Shown one piece after another: positions 25,112 through 33,323 of a stretch of 64,000 nucleotides of DNA. Below the pieces are notes generated by a model. It saw only the letters and a program-made list of their open reading frames with translations. It had not been told where the DNA came from and ran no database searches. How positions within the stretch are numbered: position 1 is the stretch's first letter; every line of letters starts with the position of its first letter. The translations under genes and the position numbers were made by a program. This stretch comes from Clostridia bacterium (GTDB taxonomy: Bacteria; Bacillota; Clostridia; Oscillospirales; Acutalibacteraceae): the NCBI GenBank assembly GCA_017416765.1, contig JAFQBE010000035.1, positions 62,001 through 126,000 on the forward strand, in the 5' to 3' direction.

Positions 25112-25839
25112 TAGATATTAATTTATTAAAATCAGAAGCTGAAAAGATAGGTGTTGAATTGAACAGTACCGCACTTGAAAATTTCGATAAACTTGCAGAA
25201 ATGCTTGTTGATTGGAATTCAAGAATAAATCTGACAGCTATTACTGAACCTACGGAGATTGTTTACAAACATTTTGCCGATTCGCTTACTGCTCTTGCTG
25301 CTGTAGATGTACCGCAGGGTGCAAGCTTTATTGATGTCGGTACCGGCGGCGGCTTTCCGGGTCTGCCTATTCTTGTTGCAAGGCCCGACTTAAAGGGTGT
25401 ATTGCTTGATAGTACACAGAAAAAGCTGATGTATGTTGATTACTGTCTTAATAAATTAAATCTTAACGATAGCGGCAGAACCTTACATATGCGCGCTGAA
25501 GAAGCCGGAATCAAGGTTCAGCTTCGCAACCGCTTTGATTTTTCGTTTTCTCGCGCTGTAGCAAATTTGAGGGAGCTGAGCGAATATTGCCTGCCTTTAA
25601 CCAAAGTCGGCGGTACCTTTGTGGCTTTAAAAGGTACGAAGGCGCAGGAAGAAATAGCGGAAGCCAAAGAGGCAATTAAAATCCTTGGCGGCGAAATTCA
25701 GGAAGTAAAGCAGTTTTTCCTCGGCGATATGGGTGTCAGATACCTTGTTATAATCAAGAAAGTTTCGCCAACACCGCCCAAATATCCTCGTGCTTCGGCA
25801 AAAATTGCAAAAGAACCCCTCGGAATAGTTAAAAAATAA
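25108..25839 (+). CDS. rsmG: 16S rRNA (guanine527-N7)-methyltransferase RsmG
   Basis: 243 residues. [24 protein letters not shown] (SAM-binding loop) and [22 protein letters not shown] are RsmG signatures. It methylates G527 of 16S rRNA. The start overlaps the mnmG stop (ATGA), so it is translationally coupled. Confidence 0.95.
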   Translation: MIDINLLKSEAEKIGVELNSTALENFDKLAEMLVDWNSRINLTAITEPTEIVYKHFADSLTALAAVDVPQGASFIDVGTGGGFPGLPILVARPDLKGVLLDSTQKKLMYVDYCLNKLNLNDSGRTLHMRAEEAGIKVQLRNRFDFSFSRAVANLRELSEYCLPLTKVGGTFVALKGTKAQEEIAEAKEAIKILGGEIQEVKQFFLGDMGVRYLVIIKKVSPTPPKYPRASAKIAKEPLGIVKK

Positions 25840-25880
25840 ATATATGCGGTCGATTTGTGTCGAACGCTTTTGCTGGACAA

Positions 25881-25921
25881 GCTCCTGTTTTTCTGCTAAC
25901 ATCATGGCAGAAGGCAGGAGC
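25881..25921 (+). terminator. Hairpin between rsmG and the parB/noc gene
   Basis: GCTCCTG pairs with CAGGAGC and inner TTCTGC with GCAGAA. The tail (AATTTGATTTT) is T-rich but not a clean T-run, so it may terminate partly or process the message. Confidence 0.5.
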
Positions 25922-25949
25922 AATTTGATTTTCAGGAAGAGATGTTTAA

Positions 25950-26789
25950 ATGAAACAAAAACGACCCATAGCCGGGCAGATTTTACTTGTTGAGCAAGAA
26001 AATATAGCCCGAAATCCGAATCAGCCGCGTATGCACTTTGATTATGATGAATTATCAAGTCTGGCAGAAAGCATACGGCATAACGGACTTTTACAGCCGC
26101 TTACGGTTCGTCCCGCAGATGACGGTACATTTGAATTAATAGCAGGTGAGCGCAGGCTGATAGCTGCGCGTATGGTAGGGCTCGCAAGGATACCGTGCAT
26201 AGTAATGAATGTTGATGATGAAAAATCAGCCGTTTTTTCACTGATTGAAAACATTCAACGGCAGAACATAGGTTTCTTTGAAGAAGCGGCGGCAATTGAA
26301 CGGCTTATAAATGTATTCGGACTTTCCAGAGAGGATATTTCAAAAAAGCTTGGTAAAGCACCGTCAACAATAGCTAATAAGCTGCGTTTGCTGTCACTTA
26401 ATTCGTCAGCGCGTGAAAAAATTATAAAATCTGGGCTTACAGAGCGCCATGCAAGAGCATTGTTAAGGCTTGAAGATGATAAACAGCAGGCAAGGGCTTT
26501 GAGCATAATGGCGGACAAGCATCTGACTGTAGCAGAAAGTGAACAGCTGATTTCGCGTATGCTCGGCAGAAAACCAATAAACCGTAAAATGCCGCTGCAA
26601 TCGGTTAAAGATGTACGACTGTTTGTAAATACACTGAACCACGCAGTAGATACCATACGAAAAGCAGGTATTGATGCCGATTCGGTAAAAAGCGAAACAG
26701 AGGAATACATAGAATATGTTGTGCGTATTCCGAAACCTGCGGGAGTAACCCCTGTGTTAAAAGCCAAGGCACAGGCGGTTTCCACATAA
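25950..26789 (+). CDS. ParB/Noc-family DNA-binding protein
   Basis: 279 residues. NPNQPRMHFD, LLQPLTVRP and AGERRLIAARM form the CTP-binding ParB domain (GERR box), ENIQRQNIGFFEEA is box III, and REDISKKLGKAPSTIANKLRLL is the parS-binding HTH. It is placed as noc usually is, right after rsmG, but lacks an N-terminal amphipathic membrane helix. The sites seen nearby are parS (GTTTCACGTGAAAC), not the Noc-type ATTTCCCGGGAAAT. No parA/soj gene is adjacent. It may load SMC and organise the origin; ParB is slightly favoured over Noc on the binding-site evidence. Confidence 0.85.
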   Translation: MKQKRPIAGQILLVEQENIARNPNQPRMHFDYDELSSLAESIRHNGLLQPLTVRPADDGTFELIAGERRLIAARMVGLARIPCIVMNVDDEKSAVFSLIENIQRQNIGFFEEAAAIERLINVFGLSREDISKKLGKAPSTIANKLRLLSLNSSAREKIIKSGLTERHARALLRLEDDKQQARALSIMADKHLTVAESEQLISRMLGRKPINRKMPLQSVKDVRLFVNTLNHAVDTIRKAGIDADSVKSETEEYIEYVVRIPKPAGVTPVLKAKAQAVST

Positions 26790-26840
26790 AGGCTCGTCAA
26801 GAGCCAACCCATATCTTTCTCTTTCACACCCCACATCCGG

Positions 26841-26872
26841 CAAAGGAGCAGGCAGAAATGTCTGCTCCTTTG
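26841..26872 (+). terminator. Hairpin after the parB/noc gene
   Basis: CAAAGGAGCAG and CTGCTCCTTTG, a perfect 11-bp stem with a 10-base loop; the following T-run is short. Confidence 0.6.
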
Positions 26873-27003
26873 TCATGTGCGAAGCGCACACCAAACGCCG
26901 CCTTTATTCAAGTATTATCAATTATATACAGACATCAACGGCGGGATTATATGTTTGTTAAATCTTTGCCTTTTATCAATCTCAGATTTAAATAAAACTA
27001 TTT

Positions 27004-27035
27004 AAAAGGCAGCATTGGATGCAACATCACATTGC
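27004..27035 (-). repeat. Inverted copy of the dnaA 3' hairpin
   Basis: The minus-strand sequence matches 14865-14896 at 28 of 32 positions, ending in the same GATGCTGCC-like motif and T-run. Confidence 0.7.
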
Positions 27036-27039
27036 AATA

Positions 27040-27055
27040 TGTTTCACGTGAAACA
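27040..27055. other. parS site downstream of the parB/noc gene
   Basis: TGTTTCACGTGAAACA, identical to the site in mnmG. Confidence 0.93.
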
Positions 27056-27451
27056 AGGCTACAGATACACAGTATAATACACTATATATTAATTACATTA
27101 TATAATACATATATCGTGTGGAAAATGCAGTGAAAAAGATGTGGAAAACCACTTTAAAAATTATACAATTTTATATACAATTTTAAGGACTCAAAAATGG
27201 CTATAAATCAACAAAACAGTATTTTTAAAGTATGTATAGGTTTCCAAAAAATGTCATTTATAATTCTTGAAAAACATTAAAACCCCGATTTTTTGCCGTT
27301 TTGTAACCTTTTGTAACTTTTTAGATTTTTCACAAAAATTCAAAGGTTAGTTTGTGGTAACTCAAAGCGAGAAACGGAATATTTAGTGGTATATGTGAAA
27401 AAAAGCAACTTTACTTTAGTTAATCTGCACAAATTTGAAACTTTTTAAAAT

Positions 27452-27480
27452 TTGACACTTCGGCAAAACATCACTATAAT
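27452..27480 (+). promoter_or_regulatory. Promoter of the G5/3D-domain gene
   Basis: TTGACA (27452-27457), 17-base spacer, TATAAT (27475-27480). It gives a ~110-base leader. Confidence 0.85.
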
Positions 27481-27513
27481 TGCAAATGTCACGGTCGATA
27501 ATATAACCACCAA

Positions 27514-27574
27514 GGGAAATCTTACTGTATTTCCCAAGGCGTATTTTCCCGGTTTTCGTGCCGGTAAAATACGA
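27514..27574 (+). promoter_or_regulatory. Two leader hairpins before the G5/3D-domain gene
   Basis: GGGAAAT...ATTTCCC (about 27515-27536) and CGTATTTTCCCGG...CCGGTAAAATACG (27540-27574). The second is followed by A-rich sequence rather than T, so it is not a plain terminator. A regulatory leader is possible; I see no match to the ydaO (c-di-AMP) consensus often found before such genes. Confidence 0.45.
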
Positions 27575-27595
27575 AAAAGTTTAAGGAGCGATTAG

Positions 27596-28822
27596 ATGAT
27601 ATCAAAACTCAAGAAATGGGCAGGTGCAAGAAGCTCTTTCCAGAAAGCTGCTGCTATTGCCTCAGTGCTTGCAGTATTATGCACGATAACAGTATTCGCT
27701 GCAGAAAACTCAAGCTACTACGTTGAGCTTGATGACGGAACCACTAAAACCACTATATACACTTCAAGCACTACTCCCGAGGAAATTTTTGAGGAGGCAG
27801 GCATGGAAGTCTCTCCTCTTGATGAGCTCGATCTGAGCGCATTTGTTCCCGGAGAGGACAGCGTAATCAAAGTTGAAAAAGCCTCACTTGTAGGTGTCAA
27901 CGATGACAAAGGCACAGTTTACTTCACATTTGACGGTACGGTTGCGGAAGCAATTGATATTGCCAGAATAGAAGTAGGCGAAAACGACCTGATTAACTAC
28001 AGCGTTAATCAGCAGGTAACCGACGGTATGATTATTTCCGTTGCATACGCATTCCCCGTAGCCGTATGTTACCACGGCGAACACAAAAACCTTGAAATGG
28101 CTGTAGGCACGGTTGCTGATGCGCTTGAGCTTGCAGGCGTAACCGTAGGCGAAAATGATGTTGTTTCACACGACCTTACCGAGGTTGTAAGCAGCGGCAT
28201 GGTAATTTTTGTTGACGAGGTTATTTACAAGGAAAAAACAGTAACAGAAGAAATCCCCTTTGAAAAGACAACAAAAAAGAATTCTGCATATTTTATCGGC
28301 ACAAGTAAAATAACAACAAAGGGCGTAAACGGCGAAAAGCAGGTCACTTACAAGCAGAAATTCGTCAACGGTGTTCTTATTGACAGCGTTGTACAGTCCG
28401 AAACCGTGACAAAGGAACCTGTAACCCAGGTTACCTCGGTAGGTACAAAGAAAAAGACTGCTATTAAGGCAAACGGCCAGCCTGTTTCAACGCTCGGTAC
28501 CGTTGAGCTTGATTCAAACGGTATTCCCAAGAACTATACAAGAACAGTCAGCGGCAGTTCAACTGCTTACTACGGCGGCGGTTCAACAGCCTCCGGCAGA
28601 CCGGCTAAAATCGGCCATGTTGCCGTTGACCCCAATGTAATTCCCTACGGCACAAGGCTTTATATTGTAGCAGACGGCATAGTATACGGCTACGCAATTG
28701 CTGCCGATACGGGCGGATTTGTAAACCACTCAACAAACACCGTTGTAGATGTTTATTTTGACACCTATGATGATTGTGTTAAGTGGGGCAGACGCGACGT
28801 AACAATTTATGTTCTCGACTGA
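27596..28822 (+). CDS. Secreted cell-wall protein with DUF348, G5 and 3D domains (YabE/RpfB-like)
   Basis: 408 residues with an N-terminal membrane/signal segment (about 16-36). Three DUF348 ubiquitin-like repeats follow (around 40-85, 100-145 and 155-200), then a G5 domain (EKTVTEEIPFEKTTKKN...). The C-terminal 3D domain contains VAVDPNVIPYGTRLYI, YAIAADTGGF and VDVYFD, named for its aspartates, which form the lytic-transglycosylase-like site. Homologs (Bacillus YabE, actinobacterial RpfB) remodel peptidoglycan in growth and spore outgrowth. AAGGAG is 7 bases before the ATG. Monocistronic, with a strong promoter and a structured leader. Confidence 0.88.
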   Translation: MISKLKKWAGARSSFQKAAAIASVLAVLCTITVFAAENSSYYVELDDGTTKTTIYTSSTTPEEIFEEAGMEVSPLDELDLSAFVPGEDSVIKVEKASLVGVNDDKGTVYFTFDGTVAEAIDIARIEVGENDLINYSVNQQVTDGMIISVAYAFPVAVCYHGEHKNLEMAVGTVADALELAGVTVGENDVVSHDLTEVVSSGMVIFVDEVIYKEKTVTEEIPFEKTTKKNSAYFIGTSKITTKGVNGEKQVTYKQKFVNGVLIDSVVQSETVTKEPVTQVTSVGTKKKTAIKANGQPVSTLGTVELDSNGIPKNYTRTVSGSSTAYYGGGSTASGRPAKIGHVAVDPNVIPYGTRLYIVADGIVYGYAIAADTGGFVNHSTNTVVDVYFDTYDDCVKWGRRDVTIYVLD

Positions 28823-28862
28823 TTAATACAAAATTTAATATCATATTGCCACCGGGTAATGT

Positions 28863-28927
28863 GATGCTCAAAGCATCCGTTAAGCATATCGTTAGGTCTT
28901 TGAAGATATGCTGACGGGTGCTTTTTT
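28863..28927 (+). terminator. Terminator with a competing upstream hairpin, before pnuC
   Basis: AAGCATCCGTTAAGCATATC (28871-28890) pairs with 28905-28922, then six T. GATGC at 28863-28867 can instead pair with GCATC at 28873-28877, which would disrupt the terminator stem. It may end the upstream gene, attenuate pnuC, or both. Confidence 0.7.
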
Positions 28928-28943
28928 GCTGAAAGGAACAAAA

Positions 28944-29675
28944 ATGAACATCATAAAATCAATTCATAATTTAACAAGGTTTGAATGGTGCCTCTGGCTC
29001 GGCTCGGCGCTGGTTGTAACCGCGTCATATATTGCCGTGGGTGAGGGGGTACTTTCGCTTATTACCTCGCTGATTGGTGTTACCGCATTAATATTCGTTG
29101 CAAAGGGTGACCCGCTGGGTCAGCTGCTGACCGTCGTATTCAGCTTATTTTATGCTGTAGTTTCGTTTGAATACAGGTATTACGGTGAAATGATTACCTA
29201 CCTTGGTATGTCAGCTCCTATGGCGGTTTTTTCGTTCATTTCGTGGCTGAAGCATCCGTATAAAGAGTGTGAAGTTGAAGTCGGAAGGCTTACAAAGGCA
29301 AAGGCAGTTGTTTTAGCAGTGCTTGCAGTTGCGGTAACGGCTGTGTTTTATTTTGTTTTGCGCGCGTTGAATAACAACAGTCTGTTTGTCAGCACATTTT
29401 CTGTTACAACGAGCTTTCTTGCGGCAGGTCTGTTGTTTCTGCGCAGCCCGTTTTACGCAGCCGCATACGCCGCTAACGATGTTGTGCTTATAATTTTGTG
29501 GATTATTGCAAGCATTTCGGATATTTCGTTTATGCCTATGGTAATCTGCTTTGTTGCATTTTTTGCAAACGATATTTATGCGCTGATTAACTGGCACAGC
29601 ATGCAGCACAGACAGCAGAAAGATAAAAAAGCAGCAAAGCAAGTAAATGTGAGCTTTTTTCAACAAATAAATTAG
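28944..29675 (+). CDS. pnuC: PnuC-family nicotinamide riboside (vitamin) transporter
   Basis: 243 residues with seven or eight membrane helices. GDPLGQLLTVVFSLFYAVVSFEYRYYGEMITYLG and the C-terminal NDIYALINWHSMQ are PnuC-type features, including the conserved W/N residues near helix ends. PnuC takes up nicotinamide riboside for NAD by facilitated diffusion; relatives carry riboflavin or thiamine, and no linked kinase gene is present to decide. The start is set at 28944 (AAAGGAA 7 bases before); the in-frame ATG at 28908 lies inside the terminator stem. Confidence 0.85.
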   Translation: MNIIKSIHNLTRFEWCLWLGSALVVTASYIAVGEGVLSLITSLIGVTALIFVAKGDPLGQLLTVVFSLFYAVVSFEYRYYGEMITYLGMSAPMAVFSFISWLKHPYKECEVEVGRLTKAKAVVLAVLAVAVTAVFYFVLRALNNNSLFVSTFSVTTSFLAAGLLFLRSPFYAAAYAANDVVLIILWIIASISDISFMPMVICFVAFFANDIYALINWHSMQHRQQKDKKAAKQVNVSFFQQIN

Positions 29676-29702
29676 AAAATTATGGCAATTTTGTTTAACT
29701 AA

Positions 29703-29729
29703 TTGTGGTAAAACGCTTGACTACCACAA
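29703..29729. promoter_or_regulatory. Inverted repeat overlapping the candidate sRNA promoter
   Basis: TTGTGGTA (29703-29710) and TACCACAA (29722-29729), perfect 8-base arms 11 apart, covering the -35. It looks like an operator; the binding protein is unknown. Confidence 0.55.
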
Positions 29730-29745
29730 GGCGTTGTGTTATAAT
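29717..29745 (+). promoter_or_regulatory. Promoter without a downstream gene
   Basis: TTGACT (29717-29722), 17-base spacer, TATAAT (29740-29745). The next plus-strand feature is the terminator at 29802. Confidence 0.75.
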
Positions 29746-29751
29746 CAACTC

Positions 29752-29836
29752 ACAAAAGCGAAAAATTGTTTTTTGAAACATATTTGCGAATGGGAACTAA
29801 CAAAAACAGCAGATGCTCGGCATCTGCTGTTTTTGT
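29752..29836 (+). ncRNA. Candidate small RNA (~85 nt)
   Basis: Between a near-consensus promoter and a perfect terminator lie ~85 bases with no credible ORF or ribosome binding site. The 5' part is A/U-rich and single-stranded-looking (GAAAAATTGTTTTTTGAAAC), and the 3' end is the terminator stem, an architecture typical of trans-acting sRNAs. It could also be a relic of a deleted gene. Transcription is not shown by sequence alone. Confidence 0.45.
29802..29836. terminator. Bidirectional terminator next to spo0A
   Basis: AAAAACAGCAGATGC, loop TCG, GCATCTGCTGTTTTT: a perfect 15-bp stem with A and T runs, usable from both strands. Confidence 0.9.
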
Positions 29837-29856
29837 TATATATGAATATTATAATA

Positions 29857-30612
29857 TTAACCTGCCTTAAGCTGCAGGCGGAATTTATCCGCTATCATTG
29901 CGACGAATTCGGAATTTGTGGGCTTACCGCGGGAGGACTGGATTGTATAGCCAAAATAAGAATTCAGCACCTCCACATCGCCTCTGTCCCACGCAACCTC
30001 GATGGCATGGCGGATTGCGCGTTCAACGCGTGAAGAAGTGGTTGCATATTTTTTGGCAACACCGGGATAAAGCAGTTTTGTTACGGCATTTATGCTTTCT
30101 TCATCATTTATTGCCATAAGTATCGCTTCGCGCAGGTACTGGTAGCCTTTTATATGTGCAGGCACGCCAATCTGATGCAGGGTCTGTGTGACGAGCATTT
30201 CAAGGCTTGTGCTGTCTGTTGACGGAGTATCGCGGCGGTTTGAGCTGAGCGATAAAATTCGTTTTGCCATTTCGTCATAGTCAAACGGGCGAAGAAAATA
30301 GTAGTCCGTTCCCGCTGCCATAACTTCCGCTTCGAGTGTGGGATTGTCAAAGCCTGACACAACAATAAACTTGGGTTGCTTTGACATACTGTTTGCCCTG
30401 ATATTTCTGATTACGCCTATTGAATCAAGGTTTGGCAAAAAAACATCCATAATTACTATATCCGGCTGATGTTTTGAAACAGCTTCAATAAGCTTTCTGC
30501 CGTCCTTCTCGGTGCATTCCGCATCCATACCGTGATTTCTTAATGCGCGCACGCATTGCTTGCCGAAGGCATCGCTGCTGTCCGCTACCAGAACTCTGCA
30601 AATTTTCTCCAT
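29857..30612 (-). CDS. spo0A: Stage 0 sporulation response regulator Spo0A
   Basis: 251 residues. Receiver domain (1-125): RVLVADSS acidic pocket, [10 protein letters not shown] phospho-acceptor Asp, and the conserved Thr/Ser and Lys equivalents (FIVVSGF; here FLRPFDY in place of the common KPFD). DNA-binding domain (about 140-251): [31 protein letters not shown] and [17 protein letters not shown], the Spo0A recognition region. It is the master switch for sporulation. An ORF extends upstream, but the family start is the ATG at 30612. The usual neighbour spoIVB is absent. Confidence 0.93.
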   Translation of the reverse strand: MEKICRVLVADSSDAFGKQCVRALRNHGMDAECTEKDGRKLIEAVSKHQPDIVIMDVFLPNLDSIGVIRNIRANSMSKQPKFIVVSGFDNPTLEAEVMAAGTDYYFLRPFDYDEMAKRILSLSSNRRDTPSTDSTSLEMLVTQTLHQIGVPAHIKGYQYLREAILMAINDEESINAVTKLLYPGVAKKYATTSSRVERAIRHAIEVAWDRGDVEVLNSYFGYTIQSSRGKPTNSEFVAMIADKFRLQLKAG

Positions 30613-30795
30613 AATCGACTGATGTTCCTTTCGTTTTTCATAAATTAATTGTGTTATTTTGTGGTGAATGTTTATCTCGAAAAGTATAATAGCAAATTTT
30701 GCAACAAAAAATCTGTTACATTGAAATTGAGCGTTTACGCATTGAGTTTGGCTGCAAATTACAATACATAATGTCAGTTTCAGGTAAAAATTAAT

Positions 30796-30822
30796 AAACA
30801 CGGACTAATGCTGTCCGTGTTT
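30796..30822 (-). terminator. Terminator after trmO
   Basis: AAACACGGAC, 7-base loop, GTCCGTGTTT; on the minus strand it is followed by ATTAATTTTT. Confidence 0.75.
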
Positions 30823-30834
30823 GTTGAAGCTAAT

Positions 30835-31509
30835 TTAATTTTCGGGAATTACGGCGATTACGGTAATTTTCCTGTCGGAAACTGTAAATTTTATTTCTAA
30901 TCCGGCGAAGCCGAAACCGTAAATCCTTTCGGGGTCGTTCTGATACGATGGCCTCGGGTCACCCGCCAAAACTGCAAGCAGGGTTTTACGCCTTTGTTCC
31001 GGCACATTTTTTAGCAGTTCATCAGAAATGTCAACTTCAAGTTTACGCTCATCAAGCGCTGTAGTAAAGCCGCCCGTTGCCTGCGGCACGCTGTCCGCAT
31101 AAGGTAGGTACGGCTTAATATCGTAAATCGGTGTGCCGTTCATCAGGTCACAGCCGCTGACATAAAGCACAGGACCGTCCGCTTTTGAGTATTCGATTTT
31201 TTCAAGCTTAACGCAGGAAAGACCTATAGGATTCGGGCGGAAGGGTGAACGAGTTGCAAAAACACCCATGCGTGTATTGCCGCCAAGCAGAGGCGGACGC
31301 ACGGTAGGCGACCAGTTTTCGCGCACACTTTCGGAAAACTGCCACAGCAGCCATATGTGTGAAAAATCTTCAAGCCCGCGAAAAGCTTCTGGGCTGCGGT
31401 ATTCCTTTTCGAATATTATTCTGCCCTTTATTTCTTCTATAAGTCCGCTTTGCCGCGGCAAACCGAATTTAGTGGAAAAATCGGTGTAAATATGTGCTAT
31501 TGTTTTCAT
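30835..31509 (-). CDS. trmO: tRNA (N6-threonylcarbamoyladenosine(37)-N6)-methyltransferase TrmO
   Basis: 224 residues. LEDFSHIWLLWQF, MGVFATRSPFRPNPIGLSCV and CDLMNGTPIYDIKPYLPYAD are the TrmO (TsaA/YaeB) beta-barrel signatures, including the SAM-binding RSPxRPNPIGLS stretch. The enzyme methylates t6A37 of ANN-decoding tRNAs. Monocistronic. The start lacks a strong ribosome binding site but agrees with the family N-terminus. Confidence 0.93.
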   Translation of the reverse strand: MKTIAHIYTDFSTKFGLPRQSGLIEEIKGRIIFEKEYRSPEAFRGLEDFSHIWLLWQFSESVRENWSPTVRPPLLGGNTRMGVFATRSPFRPNPIGLSCVKLEKIEYSKADGPVLYVSGCDLMNGTPIYDIKPYLPYADSVPQATGGFTTALDERKLEVDISDELLKNVPEQRRKTLLAVLAGDPRPSYQNDPERIYGFGFAGLEIKFTVSDRKITVIAVIPEN

Positions 31510-31652
31510 GAGAACATAACCTTTTAAATTATTTTCTAATTTGATTATAGCACAAAAAACTAAAAATTAAAATTTTTTTAATACTTCCGTTGCATTATTT
31601 TTAATTAAACATTGTAATCTGTTATCATAAAGTAAAAGGAAGGTGTTCACCT

Positions 31653-33272
31653 ATGAAAAAAGCAGTGTCAATATTTCTGTCTTTACTGCTTGCTGTCGGT
31701 ACTTTCAGTTTTGCAGGCTGTCAAAAGCAGGAAAAGCCGAAGAATTCCGACTACATTGATGCAATAAACATACATTTAAGCGATGAAGCTATTACTGTAA
31801 ACGGTGAAGCAATTTCAACCGATGAAACGCAGGCCGTTTACGCAAGCAATGACATAATATATTACGAAGAAGGACACGATTTCACCTATGGCGAAGGCAC
31901 AAAGGAAGACGAACACACAAAGGAAGAAGCAGATGCACATACCGTAATCAACATTACAAAGCCCGGCATGTATGCCGTTACAGGCAAAGTTTCTGCCGGA
32001 CAGCTTGCAATAGATTTAGGCGAAGATGCTGTAACAGACCCCGAAGCGGTAGTTGACCTTATACTAAACGGTGCCGATATTACCTGTACAGTTGCACCCG
32101 CGGTTATATTCTACAATGTTTACGAATGCGGCGAAAAAGACGAAAATACTGCAAGCTGTAATGTCAACACATCAAAAGCCGGTGCAAATATAATAGTTGC
32201 CGATAACACAGTAAACAACATAAACGGCTCATATGTAGCACGCATTTACAAAGAATACACCCTCAACGACGAAGGTACAGAAGTTGTTGACAGCAAAAAG
32301 CTGCACAAATACGATGGTGCATTCTATTCAAGAATGAGCATGAATATCAACAGCGGTGCAGAAGACAGCGGTGTGCTGAACATAAACGCTGAAAACGAAG
32401 GGCTTGACAGCGAGCTGCACCTTACAATTTACGGCGGAAATATCAACATTGTATCAGGTAATGACGGCATCAATACAAATGAAGATAATATTTCCGTAAC
32501 CACAATAAACGGCGGTAACATCAATATAACTGTTGACGGTTCTACAGGCGAGGGCGACGGCATTGATTCAAACGGTTGGCTTGTTATAAACGGCGGCTCA
32601 TTAAGTGCCTGGGCCTGCAGTTCAAGCGGCGATGCCGGTATTGATTCCGACAAGGGAATACACATAAACGGCGGCTCGGTTTATGCAAGCGGAAATATGC
32701 TTGACAGAATTGAGGAAGGTGGCATAAACTACGCTGTATTCAGCTTTAATTCCCGTCAGAAAGGCGGCAGCACATACTCACTGAGGAACGCAGAAAAAGA
32801 AATTCTTTTTACCTGTGATCCTATAAACGATTTTACAAACCTTATAATTGCAAACGAAAGCCTTGAAGAAGCCGACTACACTTTCTGGCAAGGTGATACA
32901 CAGCTTGCTGCAACCGCAGGTAATTTTGGCGGTATGGGCGGCGGAATGATGAAGCCTGTTGGTGAAATACCCGAAGATTTTTCAATGCCCGAAGGTATGA
33001 TATCTCCCGAAGGGTTTAACAACAAAGGAAATATGCAAAAACCCGAAGGTGAAATACCTGAAGATTTCTCGATTCCGGAGGGTATGCAAAAGCCTGAGAA
33101 ACAACCACCGGAAGGTATGCAACCACCCGAAATGCCCGAGGGTGAATTCGACCCGGGTAAAATTCCCGGCGGCAGACAGCCTGCCAGCGATATGTCTGCA
33201 GGCGAAATAAGCACAGAATTTATAATAAACAAAGGCGGAAATTATTTTTCAAATGTAACACCCGCGGAATAA
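31653..33272 (+). CDS. Lipoprotein with Cthe_2159-like carbohydrate-binding beta-helix
   Basis: 539 residues. Signal peptide with lipobox FAGC (Cys at about 23). Residues ~60-425 show repeated short beta rungs (LHLTIYGGNINI, VTTINGGNINIT, WLVINGGSLSAW, KGIHINGGSVYA), as in the Cthe_2159 cellulose/pectin-binding beta-helix family (DUF4353). Residues ~430-520 are low-complexity, rich in Pro, Glu, Met and Gly, with PEDFS and PEGM repeated. It probably binds polysaccharide at the cell surface. AAGGAAGG precedes the ATG. It stands alone with a shared terminator downstream. Confidence 0.8.
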   Translation: MKKAVSIFLSLLLAVGTFSFAGCQKQEKPKNSDYIDAINIHLSDEAITVNGEAISTDETQAVYASNDIIYYEEGHDFTYGEGTKEDEHTKEEADAHTVINITKPGMYAVTGKVSAGQLAIDLGEDAVTDPEAVVDLILNGADITCTVAPAVIFYNVYECGEKDENTASCNVNTSKAGANIIVADNTVNNINGSYVARIYKEYTLNDEGTEVVDSKKLHKYDGAFYSRMSMNINSGAEDSGVLNINAENEGLDSELHLTIYGGNINIVSGNDGINTNEDNISVTTINGGNINITVDGSTGEGDGIDSNGWLVINGGSLSAWACSSSGDAGIDSDKGIHINGGSVYASGNMLDRIEEGGINYAVFSFNSRQKGGSTYSLRNAEKEILFTCDPINDFTNLIIANESLEEADYTFWQGDTQLAATAGNFGGMGGGMMKPVGEIPEDFSMPEGMISPEGFNNKGNMQKPEGEIPEDFSIPEGMQKPEKQPPEGMQPPEMPEGEFDPGKIPGGRQPASDMSAGEISTEFIINKGGNYFSNVTPAE

Positions 33273-33278
33273 ATATCA

Positions 33279-33316
33279 AACCCTGATGATTTTTCAGAAA
33301 AGTCATCAGGGTTATT
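33279..33316. terminator. Bidirectional terminator between the lipoprotein gene and cysK
   Basis: AACCCTGATGA (33279-33289) pairs with TCATCAGGGTT (33303-33313), followed by ATTTATT. Confidence 0.8.
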
Positions 33317-33323
33317 TATTGTA

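Larger units (their letters stand above)
26873..27451. other. Origin-proximal noncoding region with DnaA-box-like sites
   Basis: No ORF. It contains the inverted copy of the dnaA-end hairpin (27004-27035), a parS site (27040-27055) and two identical reverse DnaA-box-like 9-mers, TGTGGAAAA at 27117-27125 and 27140-27148, within AT-rich DNA (27060-27240). The remainder to 27451 is AT-rich with no feature I can name. Confidence 0.55.

Noticed and set aside
29734..30033. 99-residue plus-strand ORF over the candidate sRNA and spo0A 3' end
   Set aside because: Its start lies in the promoter, it reads through the terminator and is antisense to spo0A.
30613..30801. 63-residue extension of Spo0A
   Set aside because: Hydrophobic, Cys-containing and unlike the family; the ATG at 30612 matches the canonical N-terminus.
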